This document shows, piece after piece, positions 1 to 11,229 of a stretch of 64,000 nucleotides of DNA. The number at the start of each line of letters is the position of its first letter. Positions within the stretch are counted from its first letter, which is position 1. Source of the DNA: Halicephalobus mephisto (Eukaryota; Nematoda; Chromadorea; Rhabditida; Panagrolaimidae); NCBI GenBank assembly GCA_009193035.1, contig SWDT01000004.1:248001-312000 (forward strand). Reading direction: 5' to 3'. Made by a program: the position numbers and the translations under genes. Below the pieces are notes generated by a model. The model made no database searches. It saw only the letters and a program-made list of their open reading frames with translations, and was not told the DNA's origin.

Positions 1-353
1 ACACGGAAGATTGATAATCACGATTCAAGAGTAATAAAAGATAAAATATAAGATATATAAAAAATAATCGAAAAACAGAAATATAAGGAAATCTGGCCTA
101 AAAATTCCACATTACCTAAAATTTAAAGAAAATATTTAACGTAAACACGGAAGATTGATAATCACGATTCAAGAGTAATAAAAGATAAAATATAAGATAC
201 ATAAAAAATAATCGAAAAACAGAAATATAAGGAAATCTGACCTAAAAATTCCACATTACCTAAAATTTAAAGAAAATATTTAACATAAACACGGAAGATT
301 GATAATCACGATTCAAGAGTAATAAAAGATAAAATATAAGATACATAAAAAAT
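1..353. repeat. 144-bp tandem repeat, about 2.4 copies
   Basis: The unit beginning ACACGGAAGATTGATAATCA starts at 1, 145 and 289, and the copies are nearly identical. The third copy stops at about 353. The array is cut by the window edge, so the true copy number may be larger. No coding content was seen. Confidence 0.9.
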
Positions 354-925
354 CAAGGAAGAAGGTGGAAATCAAAACTAAGATATGGTTGACAATGTGG
401 AATTTTATAAAAGTCTGAATCCATTTCAATTTGCCGAAGAGAAGAGCCACATGGTTAGTCGGCCCTGTTTAGAGAATGAAAGAGAGACCAGTCCTGCCAA
501 ATTCGACGACAAGCACGGAATAGCTAGCCCGAGGGCGATGACAACGTGGATGAGTTTCATATATAAATAATCCTATAAATAAACTACTTTTGGGCATTTT
601 GACAAATTAGACCAGAAACCAAGGTGACTGGATCGATTTGTTGAAAATTTTGTTTTTAAAAAACGAAAATTGACTAAAAAAATAAATAATTGACAATAGG
701 ACCAGAACGAAACGAATATGTCCGCAGAAACACGTGCGGAAAGAAGCCAGCGCGCGAATGCCGGCCTTCTTTCGTGAGAACTTAACTGGCGCCTTCGCCG
801 TCTGATCTAACGAACCGCCCTGTCCACATTGTGGTCAATTATGCCCTCCTGGGACTAAGTGGATCAGTCTTTTCTTTTCACAATAGAGTCAAGTATACAT
901 CGCACTAACGTCGAAATTAGTAATG
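354..925. other. Non-repetitive island, no supported gene
   Basis: Between two repeat arrays lie two stretches of more balanced base composition, about 380-560 and 715-890. A 61-codon open frame at 385-570 (+) has no recognisable domain and no clear splice context. I see no RNA gene. It could be regulatory DNA or a remnant of a lost element. Confidence 0.4.
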
Positions 926-1300
926 TTTCCAACAAAATTGTCTCGACTGGAATGTTCAAAAAACAAAAAACTTAAATTTTTAAAATTTTTAAAATTAAAT
1001 TATTTTAAAAATAAAAATTTCCAACAAAAGCGGTCCCGACTGGAATGTTCAAAAAAACAAAAAACTTAAATTCTTAAAATTAAATTATTTTAAAAATAAA
1101 AATTGTCTCGACTGGAATGTTCAAAAAACAAATTTTAAAAGAATTTCGAAATTAAATTATTTTAAAAATAAAAATTGTCTCGACTGGAATTTTTAAAAAA
1201 ACTTTAATTTAAAAATTTAAAAATTTAATTATTTTAAAAATAAAAATTTCCAACAAAATTGTCTCGACTGGAATTTCCAAAAAACTTTTAAAATTTAAAT
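926..1300. repeat. Dispersed short repeat with GTCTCGACTGGAA core
   Basis: The core GTCTCGACTGGAA (one copy GTCCCGACTGGAA) recurs at roughly 60-100 bp spacing, embedded in AT-rich spacer with TTATTTTAAAAATAAAAATT. Related cores occur again near 17.7-18.1 kb. Confidence 0.75.
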
Positions 1301-1544
1301 ATGGATTTAAAAATCATAAAAATTAAAAATGAAAATTTTTGCGAAATAGTCTCGACACGAATTTTCTGAATTTTTTAGTGACTTCCAAAATAACTTGATG
1401 TTAGTTGTTAAATCACAACTTTATAAAAAATGGAAATTTTAAAAAATTAAAAAAAAATTTCAGAAATTCATTTGGAATTTTCGAAGTTTTCCAGAAATTT
1501 CTATAAAATTTTAGAAAAAATCAAAGGTTTTTTATGAATTCTAG

Positions 1545-1925
1545 GAGCTTCTACATAGATTCTAGAAGAATTCAGAAGCATATGTGAGATTCTAGAAGAT
1601 TTCGAAATTTTTTTTCTGAATTCTGGAATTTTCTATAATATTATTAAAAATCTTCAAAAATTTCTACATAGATTCTAGAAGAATTCAGAAGCATCTGTGA
1701 GATTCTAGAAGGCTTTGAAATTTTTTTTCTGAGTTTTAAGATCTTCTACAATATTATTAAAAATCTTCAAAAATTTCTACATAGATTCTAGAAAAATTCA
1801 GAAGCATATGTGAGATTCTAGAAGGCTTTGAAATTTTTTTTCTGAATTCTGGAATTTTCTATAATATTATTAAAAATCTTCAAAAATTTCTACAGATTCT
1901 AGAAAAAGAAAATTTTTTCTAGATT
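1545..1925. repeat. ~115-bp tandem repeat, about 3.5 copies
   Basis: The unit runs from CTACATAGATTCTAGAAGAA through TATTATTAAAAATCTTCAAA and restarts near 1549, 1664 and 1777. A shortened, diverged copy follows near 1890. Confidence 0.85.
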
Positions 1926-2099
1926 CTGGAATTTTCTACAATATTATTGAAAATTTTCAAAATTTCCTACATAGATTCTAGAAACTTCCAAAAATTTATC
2001 CAGAATTTTCAAAAGTTACAGAACTTTGGACCATGCTCGAAAAATTTCCATAAAATTCTAATTTTTCAAACAATAAACCAGAATAATGGCCTATTTAGA

Positions 2100-2870
2100 A
2101 AGAAAACTCTGCCTAGATATCTATCCAAAAATCTGTCCAAAAATGTGTTCAGAAATCTGTCCAGAAATGTATTCAAAAATCTGTTTATAAATAGTCCAAA
2201 AATCTGTTCAGAAATTTGTTTATAAATAATCCAGAAATCTGCCTAAAAATTTCTTCGGAAATCTATTCAGAAATTTGCCTAAAAATCTATTCAAAAATTT
2301 TTTTAAAAATCTATTCAGAAATTTATTCAGAAATTTGTCTAAGAATCTGTTTAGAAATTTATCTCAAAAATTTGTCTAGGAAGTTCCCTAACATATGTTT
2401 AGAAATTTGTCCAGAAATCTGTCCAGAAATATGTTTAGAAATTTGCCTAAAAATCTGTTTAGAAATCTGTCTAGGAAGTTGCCGGAAAATATGTTTAGAA
2501 ATTTATCTCAAAAATCTGTCTAGAAATATGTTTAGAAATCTATCTAGGAGGTTGCCTAACATATGTTTAGAAATTTGTTCAGAAATCTGTCTAAAAATCT
2601 GTCTAGGAATCTATTAAGAAATTTGGTTAAAAATCTGTTTAGAAATCTATCCAGAAATCTATTAAGAAATCTGTTTAGAAATTTGCCTAAAAATCTGTTT
2701 AAAAATATGTTTAGAGATTTATCTAAAAATTTGGTTAAAAATCTGTTTAGGAATCTATTAAGAAATCTGTCTAAAAATTTATCTAAAAATTTGTTTAGAA
2801 ATTTGCCTAAAAATTTGTTTAGAGATCTATTAAAAAATTTGCCTAAAAATCTGTCTAGGAAGTTGCCGAA
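2100..2870. repeat. 12-bp minisatellite (AAATCTGTTTAG-like), about 60 degenerate copies
   Basis: The sequence is an almost uninterrupted run of degenerate 12-mers such as AAATCTGTTTAG, AAATTTGCCTAA and AAATCTATTAAG. Because 12 is a multiple of 3, several frames stay open on both strands and encode 4-residue repeats such as NLFR or FLNR. I regard these open frames (2216-2617, 2563-3117 and the minus frame 2556-2900) as by-products of the repeat, not genes. Confidence 0.9.
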
Positions 2871-3245
2871 AAATAACCCAGGAAGGAAACAAGGCCCCAA
2901 TCACGCGAGATCCGGGAACAAAGCCGGCCCTTTCATTGACTCGTCAATTTTCTTTGGATCGAAGACTGTTTCCGGCAGAACGAAAGCAAACAACGGAGAT
3001 AATTGCTGTCCTTTTCCGGCAGTCCTTTATTTTTTATTCTGGATCCCGAATGCGACATGGGATCTCGACAAAACTGCCTTAGGCGGCTTGAGTAAAGTGG
3101 ACTCGAGATTGGACTAATTTATTCAGTCGATGCACGTCTTGGGTTTTATTAGAAAAAGGAAAAACTGGTCGAGCCCACCGGGAAAAGTGGATTAATCCGA
3201 CTATCTCCCCAAGTTTCAACTTTCTGAAGAAAATAGGGCAAATTA
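2871..3245. other. Non-repetitive island after the minisatellite
   Basis: About 370 bp of balanced composition. The plus frame that crosses the minisatellite continues here to 3117 without any recognisable domain. No tRNA, snRNA or clear exon was identified. The function is unknown. Confidence 0.35.
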
Positions 3246-3269
3246 ATGAACGAATTTTTTCGTTAAATT

Positions 3270-3780
3270 TTGGAAATTATTTTAAAAATAAAAATTTTCA
3301 CAAAATGGTCCCGAAACGAAAATTTCGAAATTACTAATTTTCGAAAATTCTAAAAATAATTTAAAAAATAAAAATTTTACAAAATGGTCCCGAGACGAAA
3401 TTACTAATTTTAAAAATTTTTCAAAATGGTCCTGACACGAAAATTTCAAAATTACTAATTTTCGACAATTCTAAAAATAATTGTAAAAATAAAAATTTTC
3501 ACAAAATGGTCCCAACACGAAATTACTAATTTTAAAAAATTTTTCACAAAATGGTCCCGACGCGAAAATTTCCAAATTACTAATTTTCGACAATTCTAAA
3601 AATAATTTAAAAAATAAAAATTTTACAAAATGGTCCCGAAACGAAAATTTCGAAATTTAAAATTTTTCAAGTTTTTATTGAATTCTGAAAAATTCTGAAG
3701 ATTTCTACAGAATCCCGGCAATATTGTTATAGAAATTTAAAAACAAAAATTTTACAAAATGGTTTCGACACGGAATTTCG
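3270..3780. repeat. Tandem repeat carrying TGGTCCCGACACGAAA-type cores
   Basis: Copies of ACAAAATGGTCCCGACACGA variants (also GAAACGA, GAGACGA) recur every 45-80 bp, separated by TTACTAATTTTCGAAAATTC-like spacer. This is the reverse orientation of the TTTCGTGTCGGGACC core seen at 9.5-10.6 kb. Confidence 0.85.
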
Positions 3781-3949
3781 AAACTCAGAGTTCTTAATAA
3801 TTCCAAAAGTTCCCACGAAATTTTGTAAAATTCTAGAAACTTTTATAAAATTCTAGAATATTTCATAATTTCCAACTAGATTCTGGAAATTTCCATAAGA
3901 TTCTAAAAATTCAAAATTTAAAAAAAATTTAAAAATTAAATTTACATAA

Positions 3950-4612
3950 AAATTCTAAATTAAATAAATAAAAAATTTTTATATAAAGTTGTATTTTTAA
4001 AAGTTTTTTATAAAAATATGAATCAAATAAAAATTTTTTATATAAAATGTATTTTTTTATAAAATTATAAATAAAATTTTATAAAAAGTTGTATTTTTAA
4101 AAGTTTTTTATAAAAATATGAATCAAGTAAATAAAAAACTTTTTTATAAATTTCTATATTAAATAAATAAAGAATTTTTTATATAAAGTTGTATTTTTAA
4201 AAGTTTTTTATAAAATTATAAATTAAATAAATAAAAAAATTTTTATATAAAATTATAAATTAAATAAATAAAAAAAAATTTATAAAAAATTGTATTTTTT
4301 AAGATTTTCTATAAAATTATAAATAAATTAAATAAATAAAAAACTTTCTTATAAAATGTATTTTTTAAAATTTTTTATAAAATTATAAATAAAGTAAATA
4401 AATAAAATTTTTTATAAAAATATGAATCAAGTAAATAAATAAAATTTTTTATAAAATTATAAATTAAATAAATAAGAAATTTTTTATATAAAGTTGTATT
4501 TTTTAAAATTTTTTATAAAATTATAAATTAAATAAATAAGAAATTTTTTATATAAAGTTGTATTTTTTAAAATTTTTTATAAAAATATGAATCAAGTAAA
4601 TAAAAAACTTTT
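3950..4612. repeat. AT-only tandem repeat, about 60-80 bp unit
   Basis: Repeated blocks of AAATAAATAAAAAATTTTTT, TATAAAGTTGTATTTTTAAA and TTTTTTATAAAAATATGAAT continue for more than 600 bp with almost no G or C. Confidence 0.8.
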
Positions 4613-4897
4613 TTTATGGAAGTCAATGTGACACTGCAATTGGCAGCCTTCCCTTTTTCGATTTAATCGTAAATTGGAAAGTCCGATCGGTCGCCGCTCC
4701 CGACCTGAACCTGTAAAATCGTTTCTGATCGTCGTCAAAATAAAATTCATTTTTGTTTTCAGTTTTGTTGAAACAGAAAAAATTAGTTTTTCCTCGAGAG
4801 GCCCGTCGATGACTTTCAGGATCGATCGGAAATCCCAAAACTGAGAAAATAAAAGACAACATTTGCCGCTTTCAAAATTGACGTGTTTTCGGATCAT
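4592..4897 (-). other. Candidate small ORF, uncertain
   Basis: This ~280 bp island has balanced composition and two overlapping minus-strand frames open for 79 and 101 codons. The shorter frame (4623-4862) looks more protein-like, and a TTTTCTCAG acceptor-like site lies at its upstream side, so it could be one exon of a small spliced gene. No domain was recognised. It may equally be regulatory DNA. Confidence 0.2.
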
Positions 4898-5084
4898 TTT
4901 TCTTTATTGACAAGTCTGGAAAAAATTAATGGATTAACTTTGATTTTTTATTTTTTATTTTTTTTATGGACTTTGAAAAAAATCTTTTTAGTCGCCATAA
5001 AACACAAAAATTCCGTTACTCAACTGCTAAATACACTTTAAATAAAACTAAAATTCACTCAAAATAAAAAAGTAAAAAAAATCA

Positions 5085-5430
5085 AAAAAATTAAAAATAA
5101 AAATTCAAAAAAATAAAAACTTCTTTTTTTGGCGTTCTGTTCCTTATTGCCAATGCGCTCAATTTTATTTTTTTTTTAAATTTTTTTTAAATTTTAAATT
5201 TAAACAAATTTAAATTTATTTTTATTTTTATTTTCTGATTTTTTTACGTCAAAAATATCCATAATAATATTGTAAATACAACAATATTTTTAAATACGAT
5301 TTATAAACACAAAAATCAACATTTTCTTCTTATCTGTGAATACTTCTTTAAAAAATCAAGGAATCTGTAAATCCAGAAGCATTAAGTTAGAATATTGAAG
5401 AATTAAAATCTTTAAATTTGAAAATAAAAA
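5085..5430 (+). pseudogene. Decayed duplicate of the 5' end of the downstream POLR1E gene
   Basis: Segments here align collinearly with the upstream region and first exon of the gene at 5606. GGCGTTCTGTTCCTTATTGC at ~5130 matches GGCGTTCTGTTCCTCGTTGC at ~5450. The block at ~5246-5320 matches ~5566-5640, covering the start-codon region. The next ~80 bp match early codons (ACTTCT, AAAAAATC and AAATCC tracts). Most differences change G or C to A or T, the start codon has become ACG, and the frame is broken. It is read as an old tandem duplication now decayed. The exact boundaries are uncertain. Confidence 0.6.
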
Positions 5431-5605
5431 AGTTAAAAATCCTACTTTTTGGCGTTCTGTTCCTCGTTGCCAACGTGCATGGTTATTTTCTTTCACTTTT
5501 TCCCTCGATTTTTCTTTTTTTATTATTTTTATTTTTTTATTTATTTTTTTATTTTTCTACGTCGAGGATATTGGTAATGGTGTTGTAACTGTAGTATTTT
5601 TAGGT

Positions 5606-7046
5606 ATGACCTCTAAACGCAGGAAAACCGACTTTGTACTGCCGTCCACGAGTGCTTCGAAAAAATCGAGGAAATCCCTGGATCCGGCTGCCTTGAATTC
5701 CTTCGGATTTGAAAACGAACCTGACGATGTAGTTGCGGTCATGCAGCACGTGACGTTTCATGAAGACAGTACGCCTACTTTCGTGGAACATGTCTATCAA
5801 GGAAAAAACAAAATTTACACCGCCAACCACAAGGTACGGTTTTTCATATATCGATGTGGCTCCGATCTCCGTTTTAGAGCATCCCTAACGTCACTTTCGT
5901 CGGCAAGGAACAGCAAAACGATCTCTATGACTACTATATTCTGAAATACAACGAAACCAAGGATTGTCTGGTCGAAATCAGACAAGCCGCGGTGCTGCGA
6001 TTCGAAGGCAAAACAAATGTCGATCCGGAAGAACTCAAAGGTGTCAAGAAAGAAGCCAAAGTGAACATGAAAGCAGACTACTCCATCAAACCTGAGGAAT
6101 TCCTCGAAAAAAGAAACTCCTTAACTGCTCAGTTCGGAAGCACCCAGAAAAACAAGCAGTTAGACGCTTATGTGAGGAGACAAGTCAAAACAGAAACACT
6201 GGCCACAATGGCGAAATCGGCATTGGAAACCACCAGCACCCTCCCGAAGAACGAAGACATCAAGCCGTTTGTCAAAACCGAAAGTACTGTAATGCCCACT
6301 CCGAACCGTGATGCCACCATCCCCTATCAGATTTACCCAAAGTCGTTGTTCTACACTTCGGAAGACGTTGTTCAATACGGAGAATTGGCCGTTCGGTATT
6401 TTGAGGAGAACGATGCTCCCAACAAAATCGTCACGAAGGACATTCCTCCGATTTTGGCGAGAATCGCGATTGTTGCTCGTATAACCCCGGAAAATCAAGA
6501 AGAATGTTTATTGAGGTTGAAGTTCCTGATCTACGGTGAGATCGTGAGGCAAATTGCGACCACAAGATCCCGGAAGTTTGTTCATTGCGAGAAATTTCTG
6601 GATAAATTCCCATCGTTACTCGTTAATGAAGTTCTCAGGGAGAATTTTGGTAAGTTTTTTATGAATTTTAATCCGATCGAATTGCCTAATTTAGCCGAGA
6701 AGATGAACCCTGCCAAGAAGGTCGCTTTCACCCCTCTGGAAAGGGACAGACTATATATCTGGTTCCTCTGCATGTGGCTGGTCTTGGATGAGCAAGTTGT
6801 GCCGATTTCTGGAGTCTGTACTGCCGTCGGAATTACCGAAACTACGGCAGCTAAATATTTGAAAGGATTAGGATGCGAGTAAGTTTTAAAAATTTAATTA
6901 TGAGTACATTGTTTTTTAGAATAACTGGAGCAACGCCGGATGAAATGTCACGTTTCAATTCTTCGAGAGTAGCTCGTTTAATGGCTCCACCTCAAGCTGG
7001 TCAAAGTAACAAGACGAAAAAACGCAGTTTTGGCCTTAAAAAATGA
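5606..7046 (+). CDS. POLR1E: RNA polymerase I subunit A49 (RPA49/POLR1E/PAF53)
   Basis: The product is a Pol I-specific subunit of the A49-A34.5 module, which acts in rRNA synthesis in the nucleolus. Proposed exons are 5606-5833, 5878-6649, 6695-6878 and 6920-7046 (436 aa). The third intron is 45 nt, a multiple of 3 without stops, so it can be read through; its GTAAGT donor and TTTAG acceptor argue that it is removed. The N-terminal half shows the A49 dimerisation-module pattern (VGKEQQNDLYDYYILKYNE). The C-terminal half matches the tandem winged-helix region, and the protein ends in a basic tail (KTKKRSFGLKK). TTTTTAGGT precedes the ATG, a likely trans-splice acceptor. The family call rests on remembered family patterns. 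Confidence 0.83.
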
Positions 7047-7686
7047 AATGTTATTAATTTTTGTTGAGTTTTACTAATTGGAATTTACTGAAGTTGGAAG
7101 TATTTTTGACTTTGGAAATTGAAGGTAATATGAGTGGTCGTTAATATTAATGTGAATTTTCGTTGCAAAATGAAATTTGAAAACAAGTCTGAATTTTTAT
7201 TTCCTTTAAGATTTGTTTATCAGTTTGAGAAATCTCAAGTCTATCAACAGTCAAAAAAGCCACAATTAGTCAACCAGAATCCCCCACGGAAAAAAACCAA
7301 AAATTTTGAAAATTTTTTTGTAAAATTTTTGTTTTTTTAAATTTTTTAAAAAAGATGTTTGAATTTTTAGATTTTATAATTTTAAATTTTAGAGGTTTTT
7401 GAATTTCTGATTTTTTAGTTTTTTAGGAATTTTAAAATTAAAATTTCTTATTTTTAATTTTTAATTTTTTTAGAAATTTTAAAATTAAAATTTTCTTTTT
7501 ATTTTTATTTTTTTTAGAAATTTTAAAATTAAAATTGTCTTTTTTTTATTTTTTTAGGAATTTTAAAATTAAAATTTTCTTTTTATTTTTTTTTCAGAAA
7601 TTTTTGAATTTTTAAGAACTTAAAAATTTGAAAACCCCGAAAAAGTCATTTTTCTTGATAGGTTTTTTAAGCTAGCAACTTTTTGC
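7047..7686. repeat. 3' flank of POLR1E and AT-rich ~55-60 bp repeat
   Basis: From about 7340 to 7610 the sequence repeats TTTTTAGAAATTTTAAAATT AAAATTTTCT-type units four or five times. A 68-codon plus frame at 7134-7340 has no domain and is probably chance. No gene is supported in this stretch. Confidence 0.6.
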
Positions 7687-8111
7687 CTAAGGCAATTTTT
7701 GGAAATTTTTGGTGTAAATGAGTTTCCGCTTCATTTCGGAAGGATCTATTTTGTTCATTTTTTTGTTGGTGGTACTTGAAACCAAAGTTTGGCACTTGAA
7801 GCAGAAGCATCTTTTGAGTGAAAAATTTTTCTTCGAGAAAAGTGCCTTTGGGCATTTTAACGATTTTGAAGAAATCTCACCTGGCTTTGGAATCATTCTT
7901 GCGGAATTTTTTAATGGAAAATAATTTTTAAAAATAAAATTTTATTTTTAAATTTAATTTTTGGAATTTTCATGACAATGATACATTTATCATTTTTCTG
8001 TTCTGGGAATTGGCTTACCTAATTCCGTCTTGCCGGAGGGCTTCAATGGAAATCCAATTTTTGCCTTCTTTCAGAATCGACTCGTCTCGTTGGAGTAACT
8101 TTCTGGGACCT
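7687..8111 (-). CDS. Candidate last two exons of an unrecognised minus-strand gene
   Basis: Minus strand 8111-8021 begins after a TTTTTTTAG acceptor, ends at a good GTAAGC donor and reads coding-like (KLLQRDESILKEGKNW, then ISIEALRQDGI). Reading phase permits joining through a weak AAG acceptor near 7898 to the frame ending at 7687, which contains CFCFKCQ, IDPSEMKRKLIY and a stop. An alternative frame is open over the same stretch, and the first exons were not found. No family was recognised. The segments may belong with the first-exon-like segment at 11950, but the phases between them are not resolved. Confidence 0.3.
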
Positions 8112-8169
8112 AAAAAAACAATTTTTACCTGTCACGCAAGTAATGTTGGTATTTTTGTTTTCAGATCTA

Positions 8170-8620
8170 TTTTCGTTGCGAGACCATTTCATGTAAAATT
8201 TATTTTTCTTACTTTCGTTCTGAGACAGTTTCGTACAAAACTTATTTTCGTTCTGAGACCATTTCATGTAAAACTTATTTTTGTTACTTTCGTTCTGAGA
8301 CAATTCCATGAGAAATTTATTTTCCTTATTTTCGCTATGAGACCATTCCATGAGAAATTTATTTTTTTTTACTTTCGTTCTGAGACAGTTTCGTACAGAA
8401 TTTATTTTTGTTACTTTCGCTATGAGATCAATTTTTGTAGAAAAATTAAATATTTTCCAGTCAGGACCCATTTTCACACAAAAATTATATTATTACTTTC
8501 CTGCCAGGACCCATTTTTATAAAAAATTGAATATTTTCCTTCCAGGACCCGTTTTATAAAAAAATTAATATTTTCCCTGCGAGACCGATTGTTATGAAAA
8601 ATTTTACTTCCGTTTTCGTT
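8170..8620. repeat. ~42-60 bp tandem repeat (TTCGTTCTGAGACCATTTCA-like)
   Basis: At least eight units alternate TTCGTTCTGAGACAGTTTCG, TGAGACCATTTCATGTAAAA and related forms, changing to CAGGACCCATTTT and GCGAGACCGA variants after 8450. Long open frames on both strands here (8010-8522 plus, 8043-8477 minus) are repeat by-products. Confidence 0.8.
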
Positions 8621-8689
8621 TTCAGATATGTTTATATAAATTTTTTTCCTGAATTTTGTCAAATACAAAATTTAATTTTTATTTTTTAC

Positions 8690-8900
8690 TTTTGAGAGAA
8701 AGTGTAACAGGTGACCTCACGTCTTCGGGCCGTTTTTGAATAAGCTCTAATTACAGTTTTCTCAGCTTCATTCCAAGCCAAAAAATCCGTTTTTAAAAAA
8801 AAGAAATCTGATCGAGGACGTGGTCATTTCAGTCAAGTGGACCGTCAAACATTTGCCTGATTTCATAACTGAATGCCTCCGGAAATTTGGCATTCCTTAA
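8690..8900. other. Coding-like island, strand undecided
   Basis: On the plus strand a good acceptor (GTCATTTCAG) is followed by codons for KWTVKHLPDFITECLRKFGI, one proline and a stop ending near 8899. On the minus strand the frame NEAEKTVIRAYSKTARRREV ends at a stop near 8692. Both look better than random in such AT-rich DNA, but both cannot easily be real. No family was recognised and no partner exons were fixed. Confidence 0.25.
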
Positions 8901-8929
8901 AAAGTTTCATTTTTACTTCCAAAATATCC

Positions 8930-9480
8930 ACCATAAAAAATCAAAAATTCAAAAATTTAAAAACTTAAAAAAATTCAAAAATTTAAAAATTTAAAAAATT
9001 AGAAATTTACAAATTTTTAAAAATTCAAAAAACAAAAATTTAGAAAATTCGAAAATTTCAAAAATTTATAAATTTATAAATTTTAAAAAATTTAGGAAAT
9101 TCGAAAACTTTAAAAATTTGGAAATTTAGAAATTTCAAAAAATTTAGAAATTGAGAAATTTTAAAAAATTTAAGAATTCAAACATTTTTTTTATTTTAAA
9201 AAATTCGAAAAATTTAGACATTGGAAAATTTTTAAATCTTGAATTTTTTTAATAATTACCAATTTTTTCTATTTTGCAATTTTTTGAAAATTTTTGCTGG
9301 ACCGGAAGACATGTCCATTGGTCACTTTTGTGCCTTTTTTTCGGAGAGCTTTTTCTTATTTTTCATTCAAAAAATCCGTAAATGGCTTGTTTCTGAGATT
9401 TCCCGGATTCTGTTGCTAAGGAATGCTCTTTACAGTCACGAAATTCTTAACAAGCTTTGGTCACGGATAAGTTTCTAAAA
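8930..9480. other. AT-rich low-complexity stretch and one ORF island
   Basis: 8930-9235 is AAATTT-type low-complexity sequence. 9239-9478 (+) is an 79-codon frame whose second half (after GPEDMSIGHFC) is of mixed composition. No splice context or domain was found, so it is not called a gene. Confidence 0.35.
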
Positions 9481-9489
9481 AAAGTTAGA

Positions 9490-10640
9490 AATTTCTGATT
9501 TCGTTTCGGGACCTTAAAATTTGGATTTTTACAAGATTTTTAATTTTAATTTCGTGTCAGGACCTTGAAGTTAGAAATTTCTGATTTCGTGTTGAGACTG
9601 AAATTTGGATTTTTGCAAAATAAAAAATTCCTAATTTCGTGTCGGGACCCTGAGTTAGATTTTTATGAAATTGATAGTTTTCGATTTCGTGTTAGGACCT
9701 CAAAGTTAGAAATTCCTAATTTCGTGTCGGGATTTTGAAATAAGTTTTTAGAAAATTGATAGTTTTCGATTTCGTGCTAAGACCTCAAAGTTAAAAATTC
9801 CTAATTTCGTGTTAGAACTTTGAATTTTTACAAAATTTAAAATTTCTAATTTCGTGGTAGGACCCTGAAGTGGATTTTTAGAAAATCAAAGGTCTTCAAT
9901 TTCGTGCCAAGACCTCAAAGTGAAAGTTTCATTAGAAAATCAAACATCTCTGACTTCGTGTCAGACTTTGCAAGTAAAAACTTCATAAATTATTAAAAAT
10001 TTCTAATTTCATGTCCTGACCATAAGGTGAAAATTTCACAAAATTAAAAAAACTTTAATTTTGTTCCAAAACCTAAAAATAAAATTTCATAAAAATCATA
10101 AATTTTTAATTTCGTGTTGAGACCTTAAAATACAAATTCTAAATTTCGTGTTAGGACCAAAGGTTGAAAATTTCATAGAAAATTAAAAATTCTCAATTTC
10201 TTGTTGAGACCTAAAACCAAGATTTAGGAAAATCAGAAATTTCAGATTTCGTGTCAGGACCTCAAAGTACTGATTTTAAATTTCTCGCTAGGACCATGAG
10301 TTAAGCATTTCTCAAAAATGAAGAAATATTTAATTTCGTGTCGAGACCTAGAAGTAAAATTTCTCAAAAAAGAACGAATTTTAGGTTTCTTGTTAGGACC
10401 ATGAGTTAAAAATTTCATAAAAATGAACAAATTTCAGATTTCGCTTTGGGACCATAAGTTGAAAATTTGAGATTTCGTGTCGGGACCATGAGTTAAAAAT
10501 TTCTCAAAAACGAACAAATTTCAGATTTCGCTTTGAGACCATGAATTAAAAATTTCATAAAAACGAACAAATTTCAGATTTCGTGTCGAGATAAAAATAA
10601 AATTCTCAAAAAATGAAAAATCCCAAATTTCGTGTCGAGA
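9490..10640. repeat. Long array of TTTCGTGTCGGGACC-core repeats
   Basis: More than twenty copies of a core close to AATTTCGTGTCGGGACC (variants CGTGTTGAGACC, CGCTTTGGGACC, CGTGTTAGGACC) occur every 35-70 bp, each followed by AAGTTAAAAATTTC-like spacer. Only the core is well kept. The same core, in either orientation, recurs at 3.3-3.8, 12.1-12.7, 17.6-18.1, 42.8-43.2 and 44.8-45.2 kb. Confidence 0.85.
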
Positions 10641-10679
10641 CCCTTAAATATGAATTTTTAACAGTTGTCCTGGGGCCAA

Positions 10680-11229
10680 TGGCTATTTTTGAATTTTTTA
10701 TTTTAAACAATAGAATTTAAAATTCTTGAACCGAAAAATTTCAAAAAAAACTAAAAATTTTTTTTTTGAAATTTCGAATGTTATCCATCTTCCATTTTTT
10801 ATTTTTTAAAAACATCGAAATTAGTAATTTTATCAAGCCAAAAAAATTTCCAAAAAAAGTTTATTTAAAAAAACTGAAAATTATAATTTTTTAAATATAT
10901 TTAATTTTTGAGATTTTAATTTTTTAAAGATTTTTAATTTTTTAAAATTTATTTTTTTACAATTTAATTTTTTTAAAGATTTTTAATCTTTTAAAATTTA
11001 TTTTTTAAAGATTTTAATTTTAAAGATTTTAATTTTTTTGATTTTTAATTTTTTTAAATTTTATTTTTTTAAGATTTTTAATTTTTTAAAATTTATTTTT
11101 TTTAAGATTTTTATTTTTTTAAAATTTTTATTTTTTAAAGATTTTTAATTTTTAAAATTTTATTTTTTTAAGATTTTAATTTTTTTGATTTTTAATTTTT
11201 TTAAATTTTTTTTTATTTTTTTTTAAATT
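10680..11229. repeat. T-rich low-complexity repeat (AAGATTTTTAATTTTTTAAA)
   Basis: Repeated blocks of AAGATTTTTAATTTTTTAAA and TTTATTTTTTTAAGATTTTT extend to about 11230. No gene was seen. Confidence 0.7.

Noticed and set aside
2216..3117. Long plus and minus ORFs of repeated NLFR/ICLE or FLNR units
   Set aside because: They follow a 12-bp minisatellite whose period is a multiple of 3; open frames on both strands are expected from the repeat alone.
8010..8522. 170-codon plus ORF and 144-codon minus ORF
   Set aside because: Both run through a 42-60 bp tandem repeat. Only the unique part at 8021-8111 (minus) looked exon-like in another frame.
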